Shown: positions 1 through 8,852, numbered from the stretch's first letter. The stretch is 64,000 nucleotides of DNA from Lachnospiraceae bacterium (GCA_910575565.1 CAJTFL010000001.1:248001-312000), one strand, 5' to 3'. Made by a program: numbers and translations. Notes: generated from the letters alone by a model not told the origin.

Positions 1-1233
1 ACCAATGAGAAGGATGCCATCACAAAATCCTGCGAGGCATTTATGGAGCAGAACCCAGATATTGAAGTGGAGCTGATTCATATCCCGGCGGATTATGAGG
101 CGAAGCTAAGTGCCATGATTGCCGGGGGCGAGGAGCCGGATTTGGCAAACCTAAAGGATTTTTTTGCCGTGCCTTTAGCGGAGTCCGGGAAGCTTTACAA
201 TATTTTTGATCTGATGGATCAGGATGAAGAGATTGACCGCGAGGATTACCTCCAGTTTGCCTACCGGTATTTTACCCCGGATAAAGCTTACGGGCTGAAT
301 ACGGCGGGAGAGCTGTTCGCCATGTTTTACAATAAAGAGCTGTTTGAGGCGGCAGGAGTTCCCGGGCTTCCCGATTCCATCGAGGAAGCGCTGACCATGG
401 ATGAGTTTATCCAGCTGGCCAAGCAGCTTACCCTGGACGGGGCTGGGAGGAACGCGGCGGATCCGGCTTTTGACCCTTCGGATATCGTCCAGTATGGCCT
501 GATGTTTGACTTTGGGGCGCAGCAGTATATGGGAGCGGTGTATTCCAATGAGGGAAGCTACGTTAATGATGACGGGACGAAATGGACCTTAAATGAAGGC
601 CCGGCGGTGGAAGCGCTGCAGACCATCTCCGATCTGGTAAATGTGCATCATGTTGCCCCCAATCCGGCGGAGCTAAAGGCCCTTCCTTCCCTGGCAGTGG
701 CCTTGCAGACCAATAAGGCGGCCATGATTTGGGCAGGGGCCTGGGTTGCCCTGGATCTTGGCCTTGGGGAAACGGAATTTGACGTGGGCGTGCTCCCGGT
801 GTTTAAGAAGGGCGTGTATGCGACCTGCCCGGCTCAGGGGACGGCGGGGATCTTTGCCTCCACGAAGCATCCGGAGGAAACCTTCCGCCTGTGGAAGTGG
901 ATGATGGATCCGAAAAACAGCATTGATCTTTTTGCTTCCGGCCTGTGGATGCCGATCTTGGCGGACTATTATACGGATGAAGCATTGTTAAATACCTGGG
1001 CGACAGTACAGCCGGCTCATCCTTCCGGCTATATCGGAAGCCATGTGGACGTGGTTCTGGCTGACGGGGTGAAGGCAAATCCCTCCAGCTATGTGAAAAA
1101 TTATACGGAGATTAATGCCTTGGTGACGCCTGCCTTAGAGAGCGCGTTTTTAGGGAATGAAAGCGTTAAGGAAGCCTTGGATCGGATTGCTCCCGACGTG
1201 GAAAAGCTGCTTTCGGGAAGGTATGACCGGTAG
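1..1233 (+). CDS. Sugar ABC transporter substrate-binding protein, 5'-truncated by window edge
   Basis: The reading frame is open from base 1, so the signal peptide and N-terminus lie outside the window; about 410 residues are visible. The sequence has the look of a family 1 (CUT1) extracellular solute-binding protein: a GGEEPDLANL segment near the start, long stretches rich in Trp, Tyr and Asp, and a C-terminal AFLGNESVKEALD-like helix. Such proteins are lipoproteins that deliver oligosaccharides to a MalFG-type permease pair on the outer face of the membrane. Two permease genes follow on the same strand, separated by a hairpin-containing gap, which supports one transport operon. The sugar cannot be read from the sequence; the downstream GH127 and GH42 genes suggest arabinose- or galactose-containing oligosaccharides. 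Confidence 0.9.
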   Translation, partial: TNEKDAITKSCEAFMEQNPDIEVELIHIPADYEAKLSAMIAGGEEPDLANLKDFFAVPLAESGKLYNIFDLMDQDEEIDREDYLQFAYRYFTPDKAYGLNTAGELFAMFYNKELFEAAGVPGLPDSIEEALTMDEFIQLAKQLTLDGAGRNAADPAFDPSDIVQYGLMFDFGAQQYMGAVYSNEGSYVNDDGTKWTLNEGPAVEALQTISDLVNVHHVAPNPAELKALPSLAVALQTNKAAMIWAGAWVALDLGLGETEFDVGVLPVFKKGVYATCPAQGTAGIFASTKHPEETFRLWKWMMDPKNSIDLFASGLWMPILADYYTDEALLNTWATVQPAHPSGYIGSHVDVVLADGVKANPSSYVKNYTEINALVTPALESAFLGNESVKEALDRIAPDVEKLLSGRYDR

Positions 1234-1265
1234 GTTAAGTGTTTGGGGCGTGGGATGAAAGGCTT

Positions 1266-1303
1266 CCTGTGCCCCGGATCCTGCGGGAAAAACAGCGCAC
1301 AGG
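1266..1303 (+). other. Intercistronic hairpin after the binding-protein gene
   Basis: CCTGTGC at 1266-1272 pairs with GCACAGG at 1297-1303 in the 94-bp gap between the binding protein and first permease. There is no T-run, so it is unlikely to be a full terminator. Hairpins here commonly stabilise the binding-protein message relative to the permease message; that role is an inference. Confidence 0.45.
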
Positions 1304-1327
1304 CAGGGAAGGCCGAAAGGAGCGAAA

Positions 1328-2236
1328 ATGAAACGAGTGACGAGAAAGACGAAAGAGCGAAGGGAAATGGTTACGGGGATCTTGTTTTCCCTTCCGGCGA
1401 TCATTGGCTTTTTCTGTTTTGCCTTAGGACCTATGGTTGCCAGCCTGATTTTAGGCTTTACGGAATATACCATTTCCAGTGCCCCCAGGTTTGTGGGGCT
1501 GGACAATTACATCCGGATGTTTTCCGGACAGGACGTATTTTTTTACCAGGCATTATCCGTTACCCTTAAGTTTGCCTTGATGAATGTGGCCGTATGTATG
1601 CTTACCGCCTTTGCGGTTGCCTTGCTGCTAAACAGCGAAGCCGTAAAATGCAGGGGGTTGTTCCGCTCCGTATTTTATATCCCTACCATCATTCCTTACG
1701 TGGCTACCGCGATGATTTTCATGTGGATGATGAGCCCGGATTTCGGGCTGTTTAATATCCTGTTAAGGGGAATAGGTCTTAAGGGGAGCAAATGGATCTA
1801 CAGCGAAGGCACGGTGCTGTATTCCCTGCTGATCATTACGGCCTGGACGGCGGGAAATATTATCGTGGTATTTTTGGCGGGGCTTCAGGGCGTGCCTAAG
1901 CAGCTTTACGAGGCGGTGGAGGTGGACGGGGGCAATGGGTTCCACAAGTTTGCCTACATTACCCTGCCGATGGTAACGCCTATCGTATTCTTTAACGGGC
2001 TGATGTTTATGATTGCCAGCCTTCAGGGGTTTATGCCCGCGGCGGTGATTACCAGCGGAGGACCGAACAATGCAACGCTGTTTTACACTTACTATATGTA
2101 CAAGCAGGCTTTTGAGTTTTCCAACATGGGTTATGCCTCGGCTTTGGGCTGGGTGCTGTTTTTGGTGATTGCCCTGATTGCGGCCTTTATCTTTAAGACC
2201 TCAAAGTACTGGGTATTTTATTCGGATGAGGAGTAG
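1328..2236 (+). CDS. Sugar ABC transporter permease, MalF/UgpA type
   Basis: This is a 302-residue integral membrane protein with about six hydrophobic segments. It carries the inner-membrane permease EAA-type loop, seen as YEAVEVDGGNGFHKFAYITLP around residues 197-217, which contacts the ATPase. The start has an AAGGAG site 7 bases upstream. It pairs with the next gene (5-bp gap) to form the heterodimeric channel of a CUT1 importer fed by the upstream binding protein. No ATPase gene is present in the locus; Gram-positive CUT1 systems often share one MsmX-type ATPase encoded elsewhere, which probably applies here. Confidence 0.93.
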   Translation: MKRVTRKTKERREMVTGILFSLPAIIGFFCFALGPMVASLILGFTEYTISSAPRFVGLDNYIRMFSGQDVFFYQALSVTLKFALMNVAVCMLTAFAVALLLNSEAVKCRGLFRSVFYIPTIIPYVATAMIFMWMMSPDFGLFNILLRGIGLKGSKWIYSEGTVLYSLLIITAWTAGNIIVVFLAGLQGVPKQLYEAVEVDGGNGFHKFAYITLPMVTPIVFFNGLMFMIASLQGFMPAAVITSGGPNNATLFYTYYMYKQAFEFSNMGYASALGWVLFLVIALIAAFIFKTSKYWVFYSDEE

Positions 2237-2241
2237 CGGTT

Positions 2242-3102
2242 ATGCAGAGAAGAAAGAAGCAGTTGAAGCAGGCGGGAGTGTTTTTGCTGGTGATTGTGCT
2301 GGCTATGATCTGGCTGATGCCGCTGTATTGGCTGGTGCGCAGCTCCTTTATGGGGATCGAGGATATGTTTAAGAATCCGCCTATCTGGATCCCGAAAAAG
2401 CTGCGGTTTGAAAATTATCGGTCGGCCCTTACCGCCCTTCCCTTTGTGAAGTATTTTTTCAATACCATTACCATTGTGGTGCTCAGCGTGCTTGGGATCC
2501 TCATTAGCTGTTTTGTAAGCGCCTACGGCCTTAGCCGGGTGAAATGGAAATACCGGGATGTGGTGTTTACGGTGTTAATGTCCACCATGATCCTGCCCTA
2601 CTTTACCACGCTGATCCCTAACTTTATTTTTTGGAAAAAATTAGGTTTGGTAAACACCTTTTATCCCATGATTGTCCCAACCTGGTTCTGCATGGGGATC
2701 GCCAGCGTCTACGGGGGCGGTATGTTTAACATTTTCCTGCTGCGCCAGTTTATCCGCACGATTCCCCGGGAGCTGGACGAGGCCGCCTACGTGGACGGAG
2801 GGGGGCATCTGGCGGTACTTACCAGGATTATCCTGCCCTTATCCAAGCCGTCCTTAACCTGCGTGGGGCTGTTCACCTTCTTAAATTCCTGGAACGATTT
2901 GATTAACCCGTTAATCTATATTAATTCGGATAAAAAATTTACCATTCAGCTGGGGCTGCGCACCTTTATCGGTTACTTTAATGCAGAGTGGCATTTAATG
3001 ATGGCGGCGGCGTGCACGGCGATCCTGCCGGTGGTGCTGGTGTTTGTCTGCGGCCAGCGGTACTTCGTGGAAGGGATAGCCACTACGGGTCTGAAGGGAT
3101 AA
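2242..3102 (+). CDS. Sugar ABC transporter permease, MalG/UgpE type
   Basis: This 286-residue membrane protein has six predicted hydrophobic segments and an EAA-type motif (ELDEAAYVDGGG followed by ILPLSKPS). It is the second permease subunit of the transporter begun by the two genes before it. A GAGGAG site lies 8 bases before the ATG, and the gene begins 5 bp after the previous stop, so translation is probably coupled. No separate promoter is visible. Confidence 0.93.
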   Translation: MQRRKKQLKQAGVFLLVIVLAMIWLMPLYWLVRSSFMGIEDMFKNPPIWIPKKLRFENYRSALTALPFVKYFFNTITIVVLSVLGILISCFVSAYGLSRVKWKYRDVVFTVLMSTMILPYFTTLIPNFIFWKKLGLVNTFYPMIVPTWFCMGIASVYGGGMFNIFLLRQFIRTIPRELDEAAYVDGGGHLAVLTRIILPLSKPSLTCVGLFTFLNSWNDLINPLIYINSDKKFTIQLGLRTFIGYFNAEWHLMMAAACTAILPVVLVFVCGQRYFVEGIATTGLKG

Positions 3103-3127
3103 GGAAGATTGCTTCGGGGGAGATAAT

Positions 3128-3194
3128 ATGATACCAGGGTCAAAAGGCCGAAAATCTGTTGCAAGCTTGCTTGCATAAAGATTTTTGACCTTGG
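3128..3194. repeat. Palindromic intergenic element with ATGATACCAGGGTCAAAAG, copy 1
   Basis: The 19-base word ATGATACCAGGGTCAAAAG occurs at 3128-3146 and again at 36573-36591. Here CCAGGGTCAAAA (3134-3145) pairs with TTTTGACCTTGG (3183-3194). A second small hairpin, GCAAGC-TT-GCTTGC, sits inside. The element lies between a permease gene and GH127. It resembles a REP-type or MITE-type intergenic palindrome; mobility is inferred from the second copy only. Confidence 0.6.
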
Positions 3195-3229
3195 GATCCG
3201 CAAAAGCACCGAAAAAGAGGAAGATGGAA

Positions 3230-3289
3230 ATGGGGAAAATGGAAATAGAGAAAAGGGAAATGGGGAAAATGGAAATAGAGAAAAGGGAA
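3230..3289 (+). repeat. Perfect 30-bp tandem duplication at the GH127 gene start
   Basis: Two identical 30-bp units (3230-3259 and 3260-3289) each begin with ATGGGGAAAATGG and end in AGAAAAGGGAA. They place three in-frame ATGs exactly 30 bp apart (3230, 3260, 3290), each preceded by a purine-rich stretch. They would encode a repeated MGKMEIEKRE leader if translation began upstream. Confidence 0.9.
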
Positions 3290-5401
3290 ATGGGAACAAC
3301 AGAAAACCGAAAAGGGCTTTCGCCGGTTTTATGGAAGGATGTGGAGCTTAAGGGCGGTTTCTGGGGGGCACGCCAAAAGGTTAACCGGGAGGGCACTATC
3401 CCTTACCTGATCCGCGCCTATGAGGAGTCCGGGCGGTTTGCCCTGCTAAGGCTTGCCTGGTCTAAGGAGCAGAAGCAGGCGCCCCACCATTTTTGGGATT
3501 CGGATCATGGAAAGCTGATAGAGGCGGCGGCCTATTCCCTGGGCACGGCCCCGGATCAGGGGCTGGAAGAGAAGATGGATCAGGTGATTGATTTATTGGC
3601 CAAAGTCCAGCAGGAGGACGGGTATTTAAATTCCTATTTTGCCCGGTTCTGCCCAGATAAGCGGTTTACCGATCTGATGATGATGCATGAGCTGTACTGC
3701 GCGGGCCATCTGCTGGAAGGGGCGATTGCCTATTTCCAGGCTACGGGGAAGAGGAAATTTTTGGACGTGATGTGCCGGTACGTGGATTACATTGATTCCC
3801 AGATCGGGGAAGAGGAAGGAAAGCTTCACGGGTATGACGGCCACCCGGAAATCGAGCTGGCCTTGATGCGCCTTTTTAAGCTTACCGGGGACAGAAAATA
3901 TAAACGGCTGGCAAAATATTTCGTGGAGGAGCGGGGGAAGGAGCCTTACTTTTTCGAGGAAGAGGCCAAGCGCCAGGGGATTGATGTGAATAAGCGGCAG
4001 GAGCCCCTGTACGATATCGGAAGTTTCCTGGTGGGGCAGGAAAAGGAAGGCCAGGACAGGAAAAAGCTGGAAAAACCGGTGGATCCTATGGTGCTTCCCA
4101 AGATGAACCAGGAGCGGGTTTACAAATACTATCTTCCTGCAAAAGGTCCCTTCGCCCAGTTTAACGGGGGCAGGCGGGCAAGGGAGCTTGAGGAGCCTAT
4201 GGGGCACGCCGTCCGGGCAATGTATTTATACTGTGCCATGGCGGATCTTGCCCATGAGGATGACGGCCTTAAGGCGGCTTGCCTAAGGTTATGGGAGAAC
4301 CTGGAAAATACCCAGCTTTACATTACCGGCGGCATCGGCCAGTCCCAGGAGTGCGAACGCTTTTCCTTCGCTTACGATCTTCCCAATGAGAATAATTACA
4401 GTGAAACCTGCGCTTCCATCGGCCTTCTGATGTGGGCGCACCGGATGCTTCATCTGGATACGGATTTGCGGGAAATCGTGATGGGAAAGGCGGCTGCCGT
4501 ACCCTGTTCATCTTACGGGGATATGATGGAGCGTGCCCTTTACAACGGGATTTTAAGCGGCGTTTCGGATAAGGGCAATGCATTCTTTTATGCCAATTAC
4601 ATGGAAATGTATCCGAAGCGCTTTGAACAGGGGAGCGCAGTGCTTCGCTTTGACGACCGCATCAGCCCTGCCCGGCAGGATTGGTTTACCATTTCCTGCT
4701 GCCCGGCAAATTTAGCCAGGACGGTAGCCATGGTAGGGGAATATATGTACTCTTCAAACGAGGAAAATATCTATGTCCATCTGTACAGCAGCGGCAGCGC
4801 CCATTTTGTTATCGGAGGAAAGCCTTTTGGCCTGGAGCTGGAAACGGAGTACCCGTGGGAGGGAAGGGTGGAATTTTCCGTATCCTGTGAGGACAGCACG
4901 GAATGTTCCCTTTGGTTTCGGATTCCCGGCTGGTGCAGCCGGTGGGAAGTTTCGGTAAACGGCAGGATCTGTAAAGTTCCCTGCCACCGGGGTTATGGGG
5001 TGATTTGCAGGAAATGGAACCGGGGGGACAGGGCAGTGGTGAACCTGCCCATGGAGCCAAAGCTGTACCGGACAAATCCCAGGGTAAGGCAAAACGGGGG
5101 AAAGGCCGCACTTATGCGGGGGCCTGTGGTATACTGTTTAGAGGAAACCGATAATTTCCAGGAGCTTCATGATTTTGTGCTGGATGGGAGGGCTCCTGTC
5201 CAGGTGGAAGCCAGTTTCCTTTTTGGAGGAATCCGGGTGCTTAAACTTTCCGGGACGCGTTCGGATATGGAGGACTTTAAGGAACTGTACCGGGCGGGGG
5301 ATGCCCCGAAGCGAAATCCGGTGCAGGCTACGGCAATCCCATACTGCTTTTGGGGGAACCGTGGGCTAGGAGAGATGGCTGTTTGGCTTAGAACAGAATG
5401 A
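3290..5401 (+). CDS. Glycoside hydrolase family 127, beta-L-arabinofuranosidase type
   Basis: The protein is about 703 residues long from ATG 3290. It shows the GH127 (DUF1680) pattern: an N-terminal alpha/alpha barrel, the DLPNENNYSETCAS segment with Glu372-x-Cys374, and a paired Cys470-Cys471 in ISCCPANL. In characterised family members the Glu and the Cys cluster bind zinc, and one Cys is the nucleophile that cleaves beta-L-arabinofuranosides. No signal peptide is seen, so it should act in the cytosol on imported oligosaccharides. The true start is uncertain: ATG 3230, ATG 3260 and an upstream TTG (3185) are also in frame, but all precede a low-complexity repeat that is unlikely to be part of the fold. 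Family members usually read CCPPN; CCPAN here is a small variation. Confidence 0.88.
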   Translation: MGTTENRKGLSPVLWKDVELKGGFWGARQKVNREGTIPYLIRAYEESGRFALLRLAWSKEQKQAPHHFWDSDHGKLIEAAAYSLGTAPDQGLEEKMDQVIDLLAKVQQEDGYLNSYFARFCPDKRFTDLMMMHELYCAGHLLEGAIAYFQATGKRKFLDVMCRYVDYIDSQIGEEEGKLHGYDGHPEIELALMRLFKLTGDRKYKRLAKYFVEERGKEPYFFEEEAKRQGIDVNKRQEPLYDIGSFLVGQEKEGQDRKKLEKPVDPMVLPKMNQERVYKYYLPAKGPFAQFNGGRRARELEEPMGHAVRAMYLYCAMADLAHEDDGLKAACLRLWENLENTQLYITGGIGQSQECERFSFAYDLPNENNYSETCASIGLLMWAHRMLHLDTDLREIVMGKAAAVPCSSYGDMMERALYNGILSGVSDKGNAFFYANYMEMYPKRFEQGSAVLRFDDRISPARQDWFTISCCPANLARTVAMVGEYMYSSNEENIYVHLYSSGSAHFVIGGKPFGLELETEYPWEGRVEFSVSCEDSTECSLWFRIPGWCSRWEVSVNGRICKVPCHRGYGVICRKWNRGDRAVVNLPMEPKLYRTNPRVRQNGGKAALMRGPVVYCLEETDNFQELHDFVLDGRAPVQVEASFLFGGIRVLKLSGTRSDMEDFKELYRAGDAPKRNPVQATAIPYCFWGNRGLGEMAVWLRTE

Positions 5402-5873
5402 TTTGCATAAGGGTGCGGCAGGTTTTGTGATTTGCGGCATCCTTACTGCGTTAGGGGAGAAGAGCGGACTGTCTTCGGTGTCAGGGCGGCGTGGCTTGCC
5501 CGCAACATTCGGTCAGCGAGTGAGGGAGCCATAACATCGCCCGCTGTTGGTGACAATGCTTGCTGGTTTACCATAAAATTTTCTGTTGTTGGTGAGGCGC
5601 TTGTTGGTTTACCATAAAATTTCCTGTTGCTGGCGGCAGAGCTTATTAGCTTACCATAAATCTGCCCTTTCCAGGAAACTGTGTCTGATTAATTTGCCAT
5701 AAAATTACTTTTTGAGGAAATATCATCTGAATTGGGGATATAATATCTGAATAGTTTACCATAATTTAATGATTTAAACGCATTGGTTTACCATAAAACT
5801 TACATTAGGAACGCTTTAAGTAGACATAAAATTGCCGCGAGGCAATGGGAGGGTACAGAAGGGAGGCAGGAAA
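5402..5873. other. 472-bp intergenic region with hairpin and degenerate repeat array
   Basis: No convincing gene is present; the in-frame stretch at 5432-5617 has no ribosome binding site and its end lies inside the repeats. A hairpin (AAGGGTGC near 5408, GCATCCTT near 5436) follows the GH127 stop without a T-run. From about 5520 the sequence becomes a degenerate tandem array described separately. The last bases carry the GGGAGG site of the downstream response regulator. Confidence 0.6.
5524..5835. repeat. Degenerate tandem array of a GGTTTACCATAAAATT motif
   Basis: Copies or variants of GGTTTACCATAAAATT start at 5565, 5606, 5648, 5691, 5753 and 5785, with a weak relic near 5819. The first four are 41, 42 and 43 bp apart, close to four helical turns. 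The intervening sequence of the first units is also similar (CTGTTG..GGTG..GCTTG), so this is a decayed roughly 41-bp tandem repeat. It ends just before a YesN-type regulator gene, so it may be a multi-site operator. That role is an inference. Confidence 0.7.
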
Positions 5874-6959
5874 ATGGCCAGAATCGTGATTGTGGATGAT
5901 GAGTTAAGCCAGCTAAAGCTGCTGAGGGATATTTTAAAACGGCTTTGCCCGGAATACGAGATTGTGATTTTCGGGGAATCGAAGGCGGCGATGGAGTACC
6001 TTTTGGAACATGGGACGGAGGTGCTGCTTGTAGATATCCGAATGCCGGGGATGACTGGGTTTGAACTGCTCTCCCATATCCCTGGGGATGAGGAAATGAT
6101 GGTGGTGGTGATCTCTGCCCACAGCGATTTTGAATATGCCAGGACGGCCTTGCGCAAGGGCGTAGATGAGTACCTGCTAAAGCCGGTGTCGAAAAAGGAG
6201 CTTGACCGCCTGGCATCCCAGATTAAGCGCCATGTGGAGGAAGTGGAGCGGGGAAGGAGGAAGAGCTGCAGGCCGCCGGATTTTTTTATCCCCCGGGCGA
6301 CGGATCCGAAAGCCTGGAAAGAAATGGGGGAGGAAGAGCTTTTGTGGGCAATCCGGGACGGGCTTTTGGCCATGGAAGGGGAAAGGCCTGATTACCCCAT
6401 AGGGGATGCGGCGTCCTACCTGGCCTTGCTGCTGAAGCAGGGAGCAGGGGCGCTTCACGAGCACTATTTGACGGAAAGCGGGCTTAGGCAGCTTTCCGGG
6501 ATGGAAAGGCAGATGGCTGGCTGCAAAACCTTTGGGGAGCTGTCGGAGGCGGCGCTCCGCAGCATCCGGCAGGTCTTCCGGGTGTCCAGGCTGGATCATG
6601 CTTCCAATATGGCTGACAGCATGGAGCGGTGCAAGTGCTATATCGAGCGCCATTTTTCCGAACCTATTTCCTTAACGGAGCTGTCCGGCCAGGTGCATTT
6701 AAGCCCGGCTTACGTCAGCAGTATGTTTAAAACCTTTACGGGGGTGGGGTACAAGGAGTACTTAACCCAGGTCAGGCTGCGCCATGCCTGCGATATGCTG
6801 CGGCAGACGGGGATGAAGGTTTATGAGATCGCCCGGGAAACAGGGTACGTTGACCATTTAAGCTTCATCAAATCCTTCAAGAAAGAAATGGGCCTTACTC
6901 CGGGGGAATACCGGATGATGATAAAGGGAGGCAGGGAAGGAGAAGGAAATGATCGGTAA
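5874..6959 (+). CDS. Response regulator, receiver plus AraC-type DNA-binding domain (YesN-like)
   Basis: The 361-residue protein begins with a receiver domain: acidic pair DDE at residues 8-10, phospho-acceptor Asp54 in LLVDIRMPG, and the conserved Lys in YLLKPVSKKE. It ends with a two-helix-turn-helix AraC/XylS domain, with SLTELSGQVHLSPAYVSSMF and a closing FKKEMGLTPGEYR. ATG 5874 is chosen because GGGAGG lies just upstream; an earlier in-frame TTG at 5832 has no such site. It overlaps the kinase gene by 11 bp. In the YesMN family such pairs sense sugars or cell-wall glycans and switch on adjacent transport and hydrolase genes, here probably the ABC/GH127/GH42 set. Confidence 0.92.
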   Translation: MARIVIVDDELSQLKLLRDILKRLCPEYEIVIFGESKAAMEYLLEHGTEVLLVDIRMPGMTGFELLSHIPGDEEMMVVVISAHSDFEYARTALRKGVDEYLLKPVSKKELDRLASQIKRHVEEVERGRRKSCRPPDFFIPRATDPKAWKEMGEEELLWAIRDGLLAMEGERPDYPIGDAASYLALLLKQGAGALHEHYLTESGLRQLSGMERQMAGCKTFGELSEAALRSIRQVFRVSRLDHASNMADSMERCKCYIERHFSEPISLTELSGQVHLSPAYVSSMFKTFTGVGYKEYLTQVRLRHACDMLRQTGMKVYEIARETGYVDHLSFIKSFKKEMGLTPGEYRMMIKGGREGEGNDR

Positions 6960-8769
6960 ATGGAAGGAGGGATTAAAAAACGCAGGCCTCCAGCTGCAGT
7001 TCAATCTGTTTTATATCGGGATGCTGATGTTCTTGGTTCCGGCCATTACCGTCTTTTGCTATTGGCAGAGCCAGAAAATTCTCTGTGAGGTGGTCACTTC
7101 CGATATCCGGAACCTGGTGGAAAAATCCAACCAGATCGCGGACTCAAAGCTTCAGCTGGCAAAGCAGTATACCTTTTATTTCCTGGCGGACAAGGATGCC
7201 CAGAGGCTTTTGCGGGAGGCTGAAGGCTGCCAGGATTTTTCCCGGCTGTATTTTTTGGATGGGGAACTAAAGAAAATCGCGGATCGGTACTTCCTCTCCT
7301 CGCCGGATATTTATTCCGTGAATATTGTTACGGATCACTATACCTTCGGGATTGAGTTTAGCCAGAATTATATCCCGGCAGGAGCCTTTAAGGATTCCCT
7401 GGTATATCAGATTGGAATGAAAAGCCGGGAGCGGCTGGCCTGGGTTCCCACATATAAGTTCTTCCAGATGTATAACCAGCCGGAGCTGGAGCGAGTGACC
7501 GGGATTGACTATTATTATATGTTTTCCATGGTGCGGAACTTGGAAAGCCTTCTGCGTGAGGGGAGGCCGGACAAGGAAGGAGATGGGGAAGGCTTCCAGA
7601 TCTTAACCATTAATTTCGTGGATTCCTTCTGGGATGATGTGTTTTTAAGCATTCCCGAATATCAGAATGTGCAGCATATGGTGCTGGACGAGAGGGGGGC
7701 GGTGATTACCCATTCTGATAAGGGGCGGATAGGGGAAGTTCTGGAAGAGGGCTGGGTGCAGGAGATTGCCAGGGAAAAGTCGGGAAGCCGCTTTGTTGAG
7801 CTGGACGGGAAACGGGTGATGATCTCCTACGGGAAATCCTCTGTGACCGGATGGATGTCGGTGTTTGCCATGGAGGAGAAAGAGCTTTGGGCGCTGCATT
7901 TTTCCCGGCTGCAGAAAAGCAGCCTGCTGATTTTCGGGCTCCTGCTGATCAGCGTAGCGGCTTTTTCCTGGGTGATCCGGGGATGGGTGGTGCGCCCAGT
8001 GATCCGCCTGACCGGCGAAGTGGAAAAGGTGGAGAAGGATCCGGAATACCAGATCCCGGAACGGGGAAGCCGGGAGTTCCGCGGTCTGATCTCCGCCTAT
8101 AACCATATGAAAACAAGGGTCAGGCAGTTAACCCGGCAGAACTGTGAGATGGAAAGCCTTTATCAAGCCTCCAAGCTGAGGGAGATTAACCTTCAGCTGA
8201 ACCCGCATTTTATCTACAATGTGCTGAATATGCTGAATTTAGAGCTGATCCGCGATGGGGAATTCGAGTACAGCGAGTTGGTAGATGACGTGATCTATAT
8301 GATGCGGTATATCCTGGATTCGGACAATATCGCGGAAACTTTTGGGATTGATTTAAAGTACACCCTCCACTATATTGATGTGGTCAACCGCAGATATGAC
8401 GGGATCTATCAGCTGGAGGTGGCGGTGGAGCCGGACTTATACGAGACGAAGGTACCGAAGTTTATGCTGCAGCCTATTGTGGAAAATGTGTTTAAGCACG
8501 CCTTTGCCCGGGAGGGGGAGAAGGAGAGGAAGATTCGGATTTCCTGCTACCGCAGGGAAGGAATGCGGTATTTCACCGTGGAGGATAACGGCAGCGGCAT
8601 GGACGAAAAGCTTATGGAACAGATCAGCAGAGGAGAGGAATGCTCCGTAGGCCTAAGGAATACCAGGGAAAGGGTTGAGCATTTGTACGGCCTGCAGGCG
8701 TTATTGTATGCGGAGGCGTCTCCCATGGGAGGGGCGAAGGTCTGCATAGTCCTTCCGGAAGGGGGCTGA
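6949..8769 (+). CDS. Sensor histidine kinase, YesM family
   Basis: The 606-residue kinase has an N-terminal membrane segment (about residues 18-40), a large extracellular sensor region, a second membrane segment (about 320-345) and a HAMP linker. A His-kinase domain follows with the YesM-type LNPHFIYN motif (His420), then an ATPase domain with an N box (QPIVENVFKHA) and a G box (VEDNGSGMD). It is partner to the overlapping response regulator. A factor-independent terminator follows. The ligand is unknown; the long external region suggests it senses an extracellular sugar or a binding protein. Confidence 0.93.
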   Translation: MIGKWKEGLKNAGLQLQFNLFYIGMLMFLVPAITVFCYWQSQKILCEVVTSDIRNLVEKSNQIADSKLQLAKQYTFYFLADKDAQRLLREAEGCQDFSRLYFLDGELKKIADRYFLSSPDIYSVNIVTDHYTFGIEFSQNYIPAGAFKDSLVYQIGMKSRERLAWVPTYKFFQMYNQPELERVTGIDYYYMFSMVRNLESLLREGRPDKEGDGEGFQILTINFVDSFWDDVFLSIPEYQNVQHMVLDERGAVITHSDKGRIGEVLEEGWVQEIAREKSGSRFVELDGKRVMISYGKSSVTGWMSVFAMEEKELWALHFSRLQKSSLLIFGLLLISVAAFSWVIRGWVVRPVIRLTGEVEKVEKDPEYQIPERGSREFRGLISAYNHMKTRVRQLTRQNCEMESLYQASKLREINLQLNPHFIYNVLNMLNLELIRDGEFEYSELVDDVIYMMRYILDSDNIAETFGIDLKYTLHYIDVVNRRYDGIYQLEVAVEPDLYETKVPKFMLQPIVENVFKHAFAREGEKERKIRISCYRREGMRYFTVEDNGSGMDEKLMEQISRGEECSVGLRNTRERVEHLYGLQALLYAEASPMGGAKVCIVLPEGG

Positions 8770-8778
8770 AAAATACGT

Positions 8779-8852
8779 AAGAACACTTGCTGTTTCTTAA
8801 AGAGCAGGCGATGAAGCGCCTGCCTTAAAGGAGCGGCACGTGTTCTTTTTTT
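8779..8852 (+). terminator. Terminator after the first YesMN operon
   Basis: AAGAACAC (8779-8786) pairs with GTGTTCTT (8840-8847), and an inner GCAGGCG/CGCCTGC stem stacks within. The outer stem runs directly into a T-rich tract, giving a strong intrinsic terminator shape. Confidence 0.8.

Noticed and set aside
5432-5617. Small open frame of 61 codons
   Set aside because: No ribosome binding site, and its end is read from the repeat array.
5565-5800. Array of short repeats resembling a CRISPR
   Set aside because: The repeat is only about 16 bp and degenerate, the intervening DNA of the first units is also related, and no cas gene is nearby.
5816-6373. Long antisense frame opposite the first YesN gene
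   Set aside because: Composition is typical of the antisense of a GC-rich coding region, and there is no ribosome binding site.
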